Part shown: in pieces, positions 26,290-35,750 of the stretch
Numbering within the stretch: the stretch's first letter is position 1
Layout: each line of letters starts with the position of its first letter
NCBI GenBank assembly: GCA_965226755.1
Contig: CBDDDT010000008.1
Coordinates: 162,430 to 226,429 of the forward strand
Source of the DNA: Bog-113 sp965226755
GTDB lineage: Bacteria > Acidobacteriota > Terriglobia > Bryobacterales > Bryobacteraceae
Direction of reading: 5' to 3'
Length of the DNA stretch: 64,000 nt
The notes under the pieces: generated by a model
Database searches by the model: none
What the model saw: the letters and a program-made list of their open reading frames with translations, nothing else
Told to the model about the DNA's origin: nothing
Made by a program: the position numbers and the translations under genes

Positions 26290-27873
26290 ATGAAACTCCT
26301 TTACCTGCTAGTTCCGATATTCCTCAGCGCGTTCATCAGCCTTCCGCCGCTTGACGCTCAGCCCGCCGTCGCCGACAAGGGGGTTGTCAACTCGGCCAGT
26401 TACTCGCCGGTCGGGCTTCCGAATTCCGGAATCGCGCAGGGATCGATATTCACTATATTCGGAACCGGGATGGGCGGGGATCCGTTGTATCCGAGCGGTT
26501 TTCCGCTAGGCGCCGCACTGGGAGGCACGTCGGTCGAAATCACTTCCGGAAGCGCGACCGCGGGCGCCATTCTGGTCTACACGTCCGCCACGCAGATATC
26601 GGCGATTCTGCCCTCGAGTTTGCCCGCCGGCGCCGCTTCCCTCACCGTGACCTACCTGGGCGCGACCAGCGCCGCCGCCCCGTTCCAAATTGTCGCCAAT
26701 AGTTTCGGGATCTACACCGTCAATGCGCAGGGCGATGACAACGGCATCGTCACGAACTCGCAATACCAGATTTTCGGCAGCACCACCGCGGCGAATGCGG
26801 GCGATGTCGTGACCATCTGGGGCACGGGCCTGGGGGCCGTCGCCGGCGACGAAGCGGCCGGACCGCTGCCTGGCAATCTCTCGGCCATTCCCGTCCAGGT
26901 TTGGGTGGGCCTGCAGGCCGCGCCGGTGATCTACCAAGGACGCTCGGGCTGCTGTGCCGGTCTCGACCAGATCGCCGTCACGGTGCCGTCTGGAATCGCC
27001 GGCTGCTCCATTCCGGTCGCGGTGCAGATTGGTGCTGTGGTCAGTAATTTCGTTTATCTTCCGATCGGCGTGGGAAGCCGTGTCTGCGCGGATCCAGGTC
27101 TGCCCGATGTTTCTAGTTTGGTGCAGCAATGGACGCAGCAAGGCGCGCTCAATTACGGAACGCTGACGCTTTCACACAGCGGATCCGGTGATTCGGCCTC
27201 CGCCACTTTTCAGAGCTTTCCCTCCGCCGATATTCCGTATGTTGCTCTTACCCCTGTGTTTCCGCCCGTGGGAACATGCGGAGTGTATCCCAGTTTTCCG
27301 GGAGGCTCCTTAAGTTCACCGAGCACGCCGTTAGATGCGGGGTCTTCGATAACGGTGAGCGGCGCCGGAGGACCGCGCCAACTCGTTGTGACGAGCCCCG
27401 GCGCCTATGAACTTGAGGGCGACAATCCCTTCCTCACGCCTGGTCCTTATACCTTCACTGGCCCTGGCGGGACGAACGTCGGGGCGTTCGCCGCAAACGT
27501 AACCGTCCCTCAAGCGTTCACCTGGACCAATGAAGCGAGTGTCTCGACTGTGGTCGAATCGCAAGGCCAATCGATCACTTGGTCGGGCGCCGACCCCGCA
27601 AGCACCATTCGGATCAGCGGATACAGCCTGGTGCAGAGCACGGGAGCGAGTTCAAGTTTCTCCTGCCGGGCCGCCGCGGCTGACGGGCAGTTCACCATTC
27701 CGCCCTTCGTGCTCCTCAGCTTGCCCGCTGTAACCGCGGCATCCAACCAGTTGGTAGGCGATCTGGGGGTCGACGAACAGGCCGCGCCGGTTCCGTTCAC
27801 CGCGACCGGCTTGGATCTGGGCTTCGCGACAGCTGACTCCGGAATCTCGAACGGCTTGGTGGTTTTCGAATAG
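26290..27873 (+). CDS. Secreted protein with N-terminal TIGR03437 domain
   Basis: This predicted exported protein has about 527 residues. The start at 26290 gives a signal peptide (MKLLYLLVPIFLSAFISLPP, then LDAQP). In this protein the TIGR03437 domain is at the front, about residues 33-265 (GVVNSASYSPVGLPNSGIAQGSIFTIFG, ILVYTSATQISAILPSSLP, VTIWGTGLGAVAGDE, CAGLDQIAVTVP), not at the C-terminus as in the two paralogues near 3-6 kb. The C-terminal half (270-527) is Ser/Gly/Pro-rich with short beta strands and no recognised domain (SLVQQWTQQGALNYGTLTLSHSGSG). It is divergent from the phosphatase gene, and the two share the 109-nt space 26181-26289. Confidence 0.75.
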   Translation: MKLLYLLVPIFLSAFISLPPLDAQPAVADKGVVNSASYSPVGLPNSGIAQGSIFTIFGTGMGGDPLYPSGFPLGAALGGTSVEITSGSATAGAILVYTSATQISAILPSSLPAGAASLTVTYLGATSAAAPFQIVANSFGIYTVNAQGDDNGIVTNSQYQIFGSTTAANAGDVVTIWGTGLGAVAGDEAAGPLPGNLSAIPVQVWVGLQAAPVIYQGRSGCCAGLDQIAVTVPSGIAGCSIPVAVQIGAVVSNFVYLPIGVGSRVCADPGLPDVSSLVQQWTQQGALNYGTLTLSHSGSGDSASATFQSFPSADIPYVALTPVFPPVGTCGVYPSFPGGSLSSPSTPLDAGSSITVSGAGGPRQLVVTSPGAYELEGDNPFLTPGPYTFTGPGGTNVGAFAANVTVPQAFTWTNEASVSTVVESQGQSITWSGADPASTIRISGYSLVQSTGASSSFSCRAAAADGQFTIPPFVLLSLPAVTAASNQLVGDLGVDEQAAPVPFTATGLDLGFATADSGISNGLVVFE

Positions 27874-28354
27874 GTTCCGTTCCTCGCTCGAAGCGACGCC
27901 GCCCTGGGCCGGAAGCACTGAACAAGCGGCTCACTGGTGATGCGCTGTCCGGCTTTTGCGCCACTGCGCAGTAGAAAAGTTCGGGAACTCCGCGGCATAC
28001 GGTCAGTCGCAAGTCGGGGACAGATCCAAAGTCGGACACGGGCTATTCGTAAACTTCCCTTCGGTGGGCAATCCGAAGACATGCGACATCTGCGCGGAAC
28101 GCCAGAGCGCCCCCGCAGAGTCGGCAAAATTGGCATAGCGCGTGGAAATGGAGGGGAAAGGGGATGACGCCGGGGGGCTGATCTTTGTATGGGTTTCGCG
28201 GGTAGTACGGCAGCCGTTTAGTTAATCTGTGCATACTATAAGTAGGGTTGTGGAAAACTTGGACCCTCCAGAGTGTGACAAAAGGCGAAAACAGAACGAA
28301 TTTGAATCAGAACCGTCATACAGCTGTCACATGGCTCTGATGCAATGAAAGGGT
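27874..28354. other. Intergenic stretch with one weak open frame
   Basis: No firm gene is present. A forward frame from a TTG at 27956 to 28138 would encode 60 residues ending in a protein-like GLFVNFPSVGNPKTCDICAE and has GC-rich third positions, so it may be a remnant or a small gene; no ribosome site supports it. Around 28228-28240 the sequence ATACTATAAGTA could hold a -10 box for the gene at 28355. Several frames on the reverse strand are open by chance. Confidence 0.4.
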
Positions 28355-28810
28355 ATGAACCTTTACGTTCTCGCAGTAATCGCGGTCGGAGCGATGAATC
28401 CGGCATTCTCCCAAAACTCGGTTGCAGTTACAGCAGCCGAGAAGCACCTGGACGTTATCCGTTCAGGTGAAACAATCTGTGTCGTGGCCGCGTTCAATGC
28501 TGAACCACAATCTGCCGTAGACCACAGCAGCATGATTTTCGCTGACCCAACCGGCAGAATCATTCTTCCGCTTGCCGATCAGACCATCCGGAAGACTGGC
28601 GACCGAACGTACAAACTGTGCGGTACTATCGCGGCCAAAGCGTATACCGACGATTACAAACTTATCGCGTTCAGCTACACGGAAGAAAACCAGTTACCCG
28701 CAAATTACCGTTCGGGGAATGAATTCTCTACCACGGTCGCTTTCCACCTCGATAGCTCTTTCAGAAGTCCGCCGCGATTGGAGAGCGTAAGCCTCAGCTC
28801 CGTACGTTAG
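28355..28810 (+). CDS. Small secreted protein, function unknown
   Basis: I do not recognise this 151-residue protein. It starts with a signal peptide (MNLYVLAVIAVGAMNPAFSQ) and has an AAAGGG ribosome site a few bases before the ATG. The mature part looks like an immunoglobulin-like beta sandwich (LDVIRSGETICVVAAFN, YKLCGTIAAKAYTDDYKLIAFSY, NEFSTTVAFHLDSSF). Two Cys residues could form a disulfide. Base composition is less GC-rich than in the surrounding genes. It has its own terminator and stands alone, so it is likely a single-gene unit of recent or foreign origin. Confidence 0.6.
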   Translation: MNLYVLAVIAVGAMNPAFSQNSVAVTAAEKHLDVIRSGETICVVAAFNAEPQSAVDHSSMIFADPTGRIILPLADQTIRKTGDRTYKLCGTIAAKAYTDDYKLIAFSYTEENQLPANYRSGNEFSTTVAFHLDSSFRSPPRLESVSLSSVR

Positions 28811-28832
28811 CAACGCCCGCCAGAACGAACCC

Positions 28833-28864
28833 CCCGGCTAGAGCCCATCCTAGCCGGGTTTTTT
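28833..28864 (+). terminator. Rho-independent terminator
   Basis: An 8-bp perfect stem (CCCGGCTA at 28833-28840 and TAGCCGGG at 28851-28858) with a 10-nt loop is followed at once by six T residues. It ends the small secreted-protein gene. Confidence 0.92.
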
Positions 28865-29377
28865 CTGCCATCTTGCCTATGACATTGTGAATTCTGCCAT
28901 TCTCTCTCCAGGTAGCCTTCATAGAAGTTGTGGTCATCGGTCAGATTCAGATTAAGCTTGTCCTCTAAGTTCTTCATCAAACGAGAGCTGAAGTGTGTGT
29001 CTCCATTCCTCATCAAGTCTTAAGCTGATGGGGGAAGCCTAGCGGTTTTATCGTTTATGACTGGTGATATGGTGTTCTTCATTGACGCATTCTGCTGGAC
29101 GTACGACCCCAGCCTTCCAGGCCCGATAGTTCCTTTCATCCTCTATCCCCGGCGATAATCAGCCACTCGCGGGCCGTTTCTCTTGCGTTTAGCGCGTGCT
29201 TTTCTCACCTCGTCGAAAGGGATGTACTTTTCGTTGCGGCGAGATTCGACAATCACTTCGTAACGAACTGGATTCCGTCCATGAGTTTCGCCTTGGTTCG
29301 AAAGCTTTAGAACAAATCTGCAAACTGCTCAAGGCATTCAGCCCGGGGCTCTCGCGGTACAATCGCCATCGTTCCCC
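28865..29377. other. AT-richer gene-poor stretch with coding remnants
   Basis: About 510 nt of clearly lower GC lie between a terminator and the SDR gene. On the reverse strand a protein-like stretch around 28880-29010 (NLEDKLNLNLTDDHNFYEGYLEREW) reads into the terminator and so cannot be an intact gene. A second reverse frame at 29143-29328 is listed separately. No RNA gene or repeat was found. The stretch looks like foreign DNA in decay. Confidence 0.45.
29143..29328 (-). pseudogene. Coding-like reverse frame without a start codon
   Basis: The reverse frame ending at the stop 29143-29145 reads FVLKLSNQGETHGRNP, then VRYEVIVESRRNEKYIPFDEV and a basic tail RKARAKRKRNGPRVADYRRG. It has the composition of a real small basic protein, but the frame is closed by a stop at 29329-29331 with no ATG, GTG or TTG after it. 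It is most likely the C-terminal remnant of a gene that lost its 5' end. I cannot assign a family. Confidence 0.35.
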
Positions 29378-30151
29378 ATGACCAATTCCCCCACAAACAC
29401 TCGCTCGCTGGACGGTAAAATAGCCCTCATCACCGGCGCCAGCCGCGGTCTTGGCCGCGCCATGGCCATCGCGCTCGCCGGGCAGGGCGCCAAGATCGCG
29501 CTGGTCTCCCGCGACCGCGAAAGGATGGAGACTGTCGCTGGAGAAGCGATCGGCGCCGGCGGGGACGCCCGCGTGTTTACCGCCGACGTCACCAGCGAAG
29601 AAGACGTGATCGCGCTCGAACACAGGGTCACCGAAAACTGCGGCCCGGTAAGCATCCTCATCAATAACGCCGGAATCAACATCCGCAAAAAACTGGTCGA
29701 CTTCACGTTCGCCGAGTGGAACAGCGTTCAAAACACCAATCTCACCAGTGTCTTCCTGATGTGCCGGGCTTTCATCCCGCACATGTCCGGCAAAGGCTAT
29801 GGCCGCATCATCAATATGGCGTCCATCATGGCGCACGTTTCGCTCCCGGAGCGCTCGGCTTACTCCTCCAGCAAAACCGCCCTGCTCGGGCTTACCAAGG
29901 CCCTGGCGCTCGAACTGGCGCCGGAAGCGATCACGGTCAACGCCATCAGTCCGGGGCCGTTCGGCACGGAGATGAATCAGCGCATTATGGACGATCGCGA
30001 GCTGAACGCCCAGTTCCTCGCCTCCATCCCGCTCGGCCGCTGGGGCAAACTGGACGAGGTGGGAGCGCTGGCCGCTTATCTCTGCTCCGAACAGGCCGGC
30101 TTCATCACCGGGACAGACGTCGTCATCGATGGGGGCTGGCTTGCGCGCTGA
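29378..30151 (+). CDS. SDR family oxidoreductase (FabG/gluconate dehydrogenase-like)
   Basis: This 257-residue classical SDR has the cofactor motif TGASRGLG (about 18-25), NNAGINIRKKLVDF, the catalytic Ser in MASIMAHVSLPE, the pair YSSSK, and ISPGPFGTEMN. It ends in the family terminus GTDVVIDGGWLAR. The NAGINIRK and SPGPFGTEMN segments are common in gluconate 5-dehydrogenase or 2-deoxygluconate dehydrogenase-like enzymes, so a sugar-acid substrate is reasonable but not certain. The next gene starts 23 nt inside this one, in a different frame, which suggests translational coupling with a sugar-binding lipoprotein and supports a role in sugar use. Confidence 0.85.
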   Translation: MTNSPTNTRSLDGKIALITGASRGLGRAMAIALAGQGAKIALVSRDRERMETVAGEAIGAGGDARVFTADVTSEEDVIALEHRVTENCGPVSILINNAGINIRKKLVDFTFAEWNSVQNTNLTSVFLMCRAFIPHMSGKGYGRIINMASIMAHVSLPERSAYSSSKTALLGLTKALALELAPEAITVNAISPGPFGTEMNQRIMDDRELNAQFLASIPLGRWGKLDEVGALAAYLCSEQAGFITGTDVVIDGGWLAR

Positions 30152-31097
30152 GAAAATCGCCCTGCTGGTCGCGCTCGTCGTCACCGTATCCTGTAACCGC
30201 TCCGGCGAGAAGCAGATCGCGGTCATTCCGAAAGCGACCTCCAGCGTGTTCTGGCAATCCGTGCAGGCCGGAGCGCTGGCGGCGGGTCAAAAGTTTCATC
30301 TGAAAATCACCTGGAACGGTCCCCCGCAAGAAACAGACTACAGCCGGCAGATCGAGATTCTGGACTCCATGATCGCGCGGCACGTGGACGCTATCGCGAT
30401 CGCCGCCTCGGACCGCGACGCGCTGAACAATTCGCTGGATCGCGCCGCGGCCGAACATATTCCGGTGACCGTCTTCGACTCCGGCGTCAGCTCGAAAAAT
30501 TACATGACGTTCCTCGCCACCAATAACTTCGAAGCGGGGCAATTGGGAGCGCGGAAGCTGGGCGAATTGCTTCACGGAAAAGGCGCCGTCGCCGAGATCA
30601 TGCATGCGCCGGGAAGCGCTTCCACCACGGAGCGCGAACGCGGCTTTGAAGACGTGATCAAGCGGGAATTTCCGAACATCCGCATCGTCGCCAAACAGTA
30701 CAGCATGTCCGACCGCGCCAAAGCCATGGGCGTTACGGAAGATATCCTGACCGCGAACCCTCAGCTCGACGGCCTGTTCGCGTCGTCTGAACCCAGTTCC
30801 GTGGGCGCGTCGCAGGCGTTGAAAGCGCGCGGACTCTCGGGCAAGCTGCGCTTCGTCGCGTTCGACTCGAGCCAGGGGCTGGTTGACGATTTGCAGGGCG
30901 GCACGATCGACGCGCTGGTCGCGCAGGATCCGTTCCGCATCGGCTTTGAAGCCGTGGAAACGCTGGCGCGCAAGTTAAAAGGCGAACAGCCGCCGCAAAA
31001 GGTCGAACTGCCCGGAACGGTGATCACCAAAGCCGATCTCTCCAAACCCGAGATCCACGCGCTGCTTTATCCGGACTTGAATAAGTATCTGCGGTGA
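30129..31097 (+). CDS. Sugar ABC transporter substrate-binding lipoprotein
   Basis: This 322-residue periplasmic binding protein is of the ribose/galactose type (Peripla_BP_4-like). The N-terminal signal ends in a lipobox-like VTVSC with Cys22 as the lipid site. Two lobes are visible: QIAVIPKATSSVFWQSVQAGALAAGQK opening lobe 1, then VDAIAIAASDRDALNNSLDRA and VTVFDSGV, and in lobe 2 LDGLFASSEPSSVGASQALKARG, RFVAFDSSQGLVDDLQGGTIDALVAQDPFRIGFEAVETL. The family binds monosaccharides for an RbsAC-type importer. No ATPase or permease gene follows; the next gene is the convergent metH, 0 nt away. The partner transporter must be elsewhere, or the protein may act as a sensor. Confidence 0.85.
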   Translation: MGAGLRAEKIALLVALVVTVSCNRSGEKQIAVIPKATSSVFWQSVQAGALAAGQKFHLKITWNGPPQETDYSRQIEILDSMIARHVDAIAIAASDRDALNNSLDRAAAEHIPVTVFDSGVSSKNYMTFLATNNFEAGQLGARKLGELLHGKGAVAEIMHAPGSASTTERERGFEDVIKREFPNIRIVAKQYSMSDRAKAMGVTEDILTANPQLDGLFASSEPSSVGASQALKARGLSGKLRFVAFDSSQGLVDDLQGGTIDALVAQDPFRIGFEAVETLARKLKGEQPPQKVELPGTVITKADLSKPEIHALLYPDLNKYLR

Positions 31098-34000
31098 TTA
31101 GTCCCCGGCCGCCGCATCGGCGCTCTCGCCGCCGCTCGCATCCGCCGCCGTGAAGTACACGCAGTCCGGATGCTGGAAGACCAATGCGCTCACGCTGGCC
31201 TCCGGGTCCATCATCATCCCTTCGGTCAGCTGCACGCCGATCTCTTCGGGATGCAGCAGTTCCCAGATGCCCTGCTGGTCGTCCAGATTCGGACACGCCG
31301 GATAGCCGAAGCTGTAGCGCTTGCCGCGATAGCGCGACGTGAAGCGCTCCTGCATCGTCATCTCGGGCGAATCGGGAAAGCCCCAATCCTCCCGGATGCG
31401 GCGATGGATGTATTCCGCGCAACCTTCCGCGGTCTCAATCGCCAGCGCTTGCAGGGCGTGGGCGCGGAAATATTCGCCGTTGCGCTTCCATTCTTCAGAA
31501 CGCTCGCGCACGCCCGCGCCGGCCGTGACCACGAACAGAGCCAGGTGATCCCGCTTGCCGTGCGCCGGCGGGAGAATGTAATCGCTCAGGCAAAGCCCGT
31601 TGTTCCGCGCCTGACGGCCGAAATGAAACGTATGCAGCGGTGCGGTTGCGCCGGGTGTGAACAGATGGATGGAGTTGCCGTCGCGTTCGGCCTCGAAAAA
31701 TTGCCACAGCGCGCGCGCTTCCAAAAACCTGGCCGCTTCGCCCTTGAGTTCCTCCACCAAGTGGAACAGCTCGATGGCTTTGGGGTCATGCTGCGCCAGC
31801 GCTTTTTCGAAGTTGCCCTTAAATCCCAGGTGCCGCCCGAAGAGCATGAACGGATTCACATAGCTCCAGACCTCGGGAAGGTTCGGAACCAGGCGCGCTT
31901 TGCGATCCAGATAGGACGGAACGGGAATGCAGATATCCACCCGCACTTTGGAACTGCGCTCCGTGCTCACCGCAACCGGCGCTTCTTCCGGGGGGGATTC
32001 CGGCGCCAACGCCACGTCACCGTTCCGATGCTTCTCCAGCATCTCTTCGCGCCCCAGCGGATCCATGATCTCGTTCATCAGGCGAAGCCCCGTCATGGCG
32101 TCCTTCGCGTACATGGTCGCTTCCTGGTAAGCCGGCGCAATGCGAGTGTTGGTGAACCGCTCCGACAAGGCCGCGCCGCCCACCATCAACGGCACGCGAA
32201 TCCCCGCTTCGCGCAGATCCTCCGCCGTGAGCACCATCTGCTGCGCGCTCTTCACCAGCAACCCCGAAAGTCCGATCGCATCCGGTAAATGCTCGCGATA
32301 CGCTTCGATCAATTGATCCGACGGAATCTTGATGCCGAGATTGATCACCGTGTAGCCGTTGTTGCTGAGGATGATCTCCACCAGATTCTTCCCGATATCG
32401 TGCACGTCGCCCTTCACGGTGGCTAGCACGATTTTGCCGCGCGCCGCCGTGTCGGCCTTCTCCATGAACTGTTCGAGATAATTGACCGCGGCCTTCATGG
32501 CTTCGGCGGATTGCAGCACCTCCGCCACGATCAGCTCATTGTTGTTGAACAGGCGCCCGACCTCGGCCATTCCGGCCATCAGCGGACCGTTCACGATATC
32601 GAGCGGCGCGGCGCCTTCCGCGCGCTTCAACGCCAGATCCGGGATGAGGCCTTCCTTGGTGCCTTCGATGATGTAGTTGGCCAGCCGGTCGTCCAGCGGC
32701 AGATCCGCGGCCTTGGCTTTCTCGCGGCCCTGCGCGCCGCGGAAATGTTCGGTGATGGCGGAGATGTGTATCTGGTTGATGGCCGCGCGCTGTTCCGCGT
32801 TCTGCTCCCGCCAGTCCGCCGGGGCGTCCGGCATATTCGCGGGAGGCGTATTGAACAGCAGCCGTTCCGTCAGCAGCCGCTCTTGCTCAGGGATGGACGC
32901 GAAACGCTCCAGCTTCTCGGCGTTGACGATCGCCAGATCCAGACCAGCCTTCGTGCAGTAGTAAAGGAAAACGGAATTGACCACTTCGCGCGCCGCGGCC
33001 GGAAGCCCGAACGAGATGTTCGAAATTCCCAGCGCCGTCTTCACATAGGGAATATGCTGCTTGATCAGCCGGATGGCCTCGATCGTCTCCACCGCGCCGC
33101 CGATATAGTTCGTATCGCCGGTCGCGCAAGGGAACACCAGCGGATCGATGATGATATCTTCCGGCGCGATCCCATACTTGGCGGTCAGCAGAGCCACCGA
33201 ACGCTGCGCCACGGCCAGCTTGCGTTCCCGCGTGAACGCCTGCGCCTGCAGTTTGTCTTCGTCGATCGTGCCCACGATCAGCGCCGCGCCGTACGCCTTC
33301 GCCACCGGGCAGACCCGCTCAAATTTCTCCTCGCCGTCTTCCAGGTTGATCGAGTTGATGATGCTCTTCCCCTGGCAGTAGGTCAGCGCCAGTTCGATCG
33401 CCTTCGGGTCCGTCGTGTCGATCATCACCGGCGCTTGCACGATGCGGATCAGCTTTTCATAGAACGGCGGAATGTCGCGAAGCTCTTCGCGATCCGTGCT
33501 CTGGAGACAGACATCCACCACCTGCGCGCCGTTCTTCACCTGCCGGCGCGCGATCTCGACCGCTTCCTCCCACTTCTCTTCCGCGATCAGTTTCTTGAAC
33601 GCCCGCGACCCGATCACGTTCGTCCGCTCGCCCACGATCAGCGGCCGCGTGCTCTCGTTCGCTTCCACCAGATCGATTCCCGAGTAATAGGAGCGATGCT
33701 TCGGGGTTGGCAGAGCCCGCGGCTTATACGACGCCGCCATCTCCGCGATCGCTTTAATATGCGCGTCGGTGGTGCCGCAGCAGCCGCCGACGATGTTCAG
33801 CCAGCCGTGCCGCGCGAATCTTTCCAATTGGCTGGCAAGCGAGGCCGGCGTTTCCTCATACTTGCCCTCCACGTCGGGAAGACCCGCATTCGGATAACAG
33901 GAAACCGGTACGCCGGACATTTCATGGATGGTCCGGATGTGATCCGTCATGAACTCCGGGCCCGTGGCGCAGTTCAGGCCGACGGCGAAAAGATCAGCGT

Positions 34001-34664
34001 GCGAGATCGACGCGACCAGGGCATCGGCAGTCTGCCCGGCTAGCATGGTTCCCATGGGCTCGATGGTGCCCGACACGATCACCGGAACCTTGCGGCCAAT
34101 CTCGCGCTCCACCTGCCCCACGCCCAGCAACGCCGCCTTGATATTGCGCGTATCCTGGGCCGTCTCCACGAGCAGGATGTCCGCGCCGCCTTCCACCAGG
34201 GCCGCGGCCTGGTCGTGGAAATTGCGGATCAGTTCCGGAAACGTGACTCCGCCAGTTACGCTAATGGCTTTCGTGGAAGGTCCGATGGAACCGGCCACGA
34301 AGCGCGGTCTGCCCGGGGTAGCGAAGGCGTCCGCCGCTTCGCGCGCCAGACGCGCCGCTTCGAAGGTCAGAAAGCGCGCCTGATCCTGCAGGCCGTATTC
34401 CGCCAGAACCAGTTCGGTGCTTTGAAAAGAGTTCGTCTCGATGATGTCCGAACCCGCCGCAAGATACGCGCGGTGAATTTCGCTCACCACGTCGGGCCGG
34501 GTGGACACCAGGTTCTCGTTGCAGCCTTCCAGGTCGGGTCCCCCGAAATCGGCCGCCGTGAGATGCTTCTGCTGCAGCATCGTGCCCATCGCGCCATCCA
34601 AAATGACGATACGGGTGGCCATCAGCTCCTGAAGAGCCTGGATACGCTGTTCTGCTGTGTTCAC
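31098..34664 (-). CDS. metH: Cobalamin-dependent methionine synthase
   Basis: This 1188-residue cytosolic enzyme transfers a methyl group from 5-methyl-tetrahydrofolate via cobalamin to homocysteine. All four modules are present. The homocysteine domain (1-330) has GLNCATGPEF and GGCCGTTDAHI, whose Cys residues bind zinc. The pterin domain (about 340-640) has IVGERTNVIGSRAFK and INSINLEDGEEKFE. The cobalamin domain (about 660-890) has the His-on signature DVHDIGKNLV at about 753. The C-terminal S-adenosylmethionine activation domain has RYSFGYPACPNLDDQQ. Length is close to E. coli MetH (1227). The leader before the start is under 35 nt to the divergent gene, so no cobalamin riboswitch fits there. 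Its stop abuts that of the convergent lipoprotein gene. Confidence 0.97.
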   Translation of the reverse strand: MNTAEQRIQALQELMATRIVILDGAMGTMLQQKHLTAADFGGPDLEGCNENLVSTRPDVVSEIHRAYLAAGSDIIETNSFQSTELVLAEYGLQDQARFLTFEAARLAREAADAFATPGRPRFVAGSIGPSTKAISVTGGVTFPELIRNFHDQAAALVEGGADILLVETAQDTRNIKAALLGVGQVEREIGRKVPVIVSGTIEPMGTMLAGQTADALVASISHADLFAVGLNCATGPEFMTDHIRTIHEMSGVPVSCYPNAGLPDVEGKYEETPASLASQLERFARHGWLNIVGGCCGTTDAHIKAIAEMAASYKPRALPTPKHRSYYSGIDLVEANESTRPLIVGERTNVIGSRAFKKLIAEEKWEEAVEIARRQVKNGAQVVDVCLQSTDREELRDIPPFYEKLIRIVQAPVMIDTTDPKAIELALTYCQGKSIINSINLEDGEEKFERVCPVAKAYGAALIVGTIDEDKLQAQAFTRERKLAVAQRSVALLTAKYGIAPEDIIIDPLVFPCATGDTNYIGGAVETIEAIRLIKQHIPYVKTALGISNISFGLPAAAREVVNSVFLYYCTKAGLDLAIVNAEKLERFASIPEQERLLTERLLFNTPPANMPDAPADWREQNAEQRAAINQIHISAITEHFRGAQGREKAKAADLPLDDRLANYIIEGTKEGLIPDLALKRAEGAAPLDIVNGPLMAGMAEVGRLFNNNELIVAEVLQSAEAMKAAVNYLEQFMEKADTAARGKIVLATVKGDVHDIGKNLVEIILSNNGYTVINLGIKIPSDQLIEAYREHLPDAIGLSGLLVKSAQQMVLTAEDLREAGIRVPLMVGGAALSERFTNTRIAPAYQEATMYAKDAMTGLRLMNEIMDPLGREEMLEKHRNGDVALAPESPPEEAPVAVSTERSSKVRVDICIPVPSYLDRKARLVPNLPEVWSYVNPFMLFGRHLGFKGNFEKALAQHDPKAIELFHLVEELKGEAARFLEARALWQFFEAERDGNSIHLFTPGATAPLHTFHFGRQARNNGLCLSDYILPPAHGKRDHLALFVVTAGAGVRERSEEWKRNGEYFRAHALQALAIETAEGCAEYIHRRIREDWGFPDSPEMTMQERFTSRYRGKRYSFGYPACPNLDDQQGIWELLHPEEIGVQLTEGMMMDPEASVSALVFQHPDCVYFTAADASGGESADAAAGD

Positions 34665-34694
34665 GGTTAAGCTGTAATTTTACCAATCTCTTAC

Positions 34695-34895
34695 ATGGAC
34701 ACCGACCCGGGGTTGTGCGCGAATTGTGCCTATCGGCGGGAGATTCGCTCCGACCGCGGCTCCGTCTTTCTCCAATGTCTCCGCTGGTTGAAGGAGCCGC
34801 AATATCCGAAATACCCGTCCTTGCCGGTGCTCCGCTGCCCCGGCTTTGAACGGGCCGTGAAGAGTCCGTCGCATCCCGGACTGAACCCGCGATAG
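34695..34895 (+). CDS. Four-cysteine mini-protein, probable zinc ribbon
   Basis: This 66-residue protein starts at 34695, divergent from metH with only 30 nt between them. Cys8 and Cys11 (CANC), Cys28 (FLQC) and Cys48 (LRCPGF) form a likely zinc site. The conserved-looking core RSDRGSVFLQC and PKYPSLPVLRCPGFE gives it the look of a real small family in Acidobacteria and relatives, although no function is known. The Tat isomerase gene starts 9 nt downstream, so the two are probably co-transcribed. Confidence 0.65.
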   Translation: MDTDPGLCANCAYRREIRSDRGSVFLQCLRWLKEPQYPKYPSLPVLRCPGFERAVKSPSHPGLNPR

Positions 34896-34904
34896 AATAC
34901 CGGC

Positions 34905-35728
<824 letters not shown>

Positions 35729-35750
<22 letters not shown>

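Noticed and set aside
28807..29016. A 69-codon reverse open frame
   Set aside because: It reads straight through the perfect terminator hairpin of the neighbouring gene, and its C-terminal part is encoded by the hairpin.
32511..34043. A 510-codon forward open frame opposite metH
   Set aside because: It is the antisense shadow of a GC-rich conserved gene; the translation is Arg/His-rich without any family motif.
34665..34694. Possible cobalamin riboswitch in front of metH
   Set aside because: Only 30 nt separate metH from the divergent gene, far too little for the roughly 200-nt B12 element.
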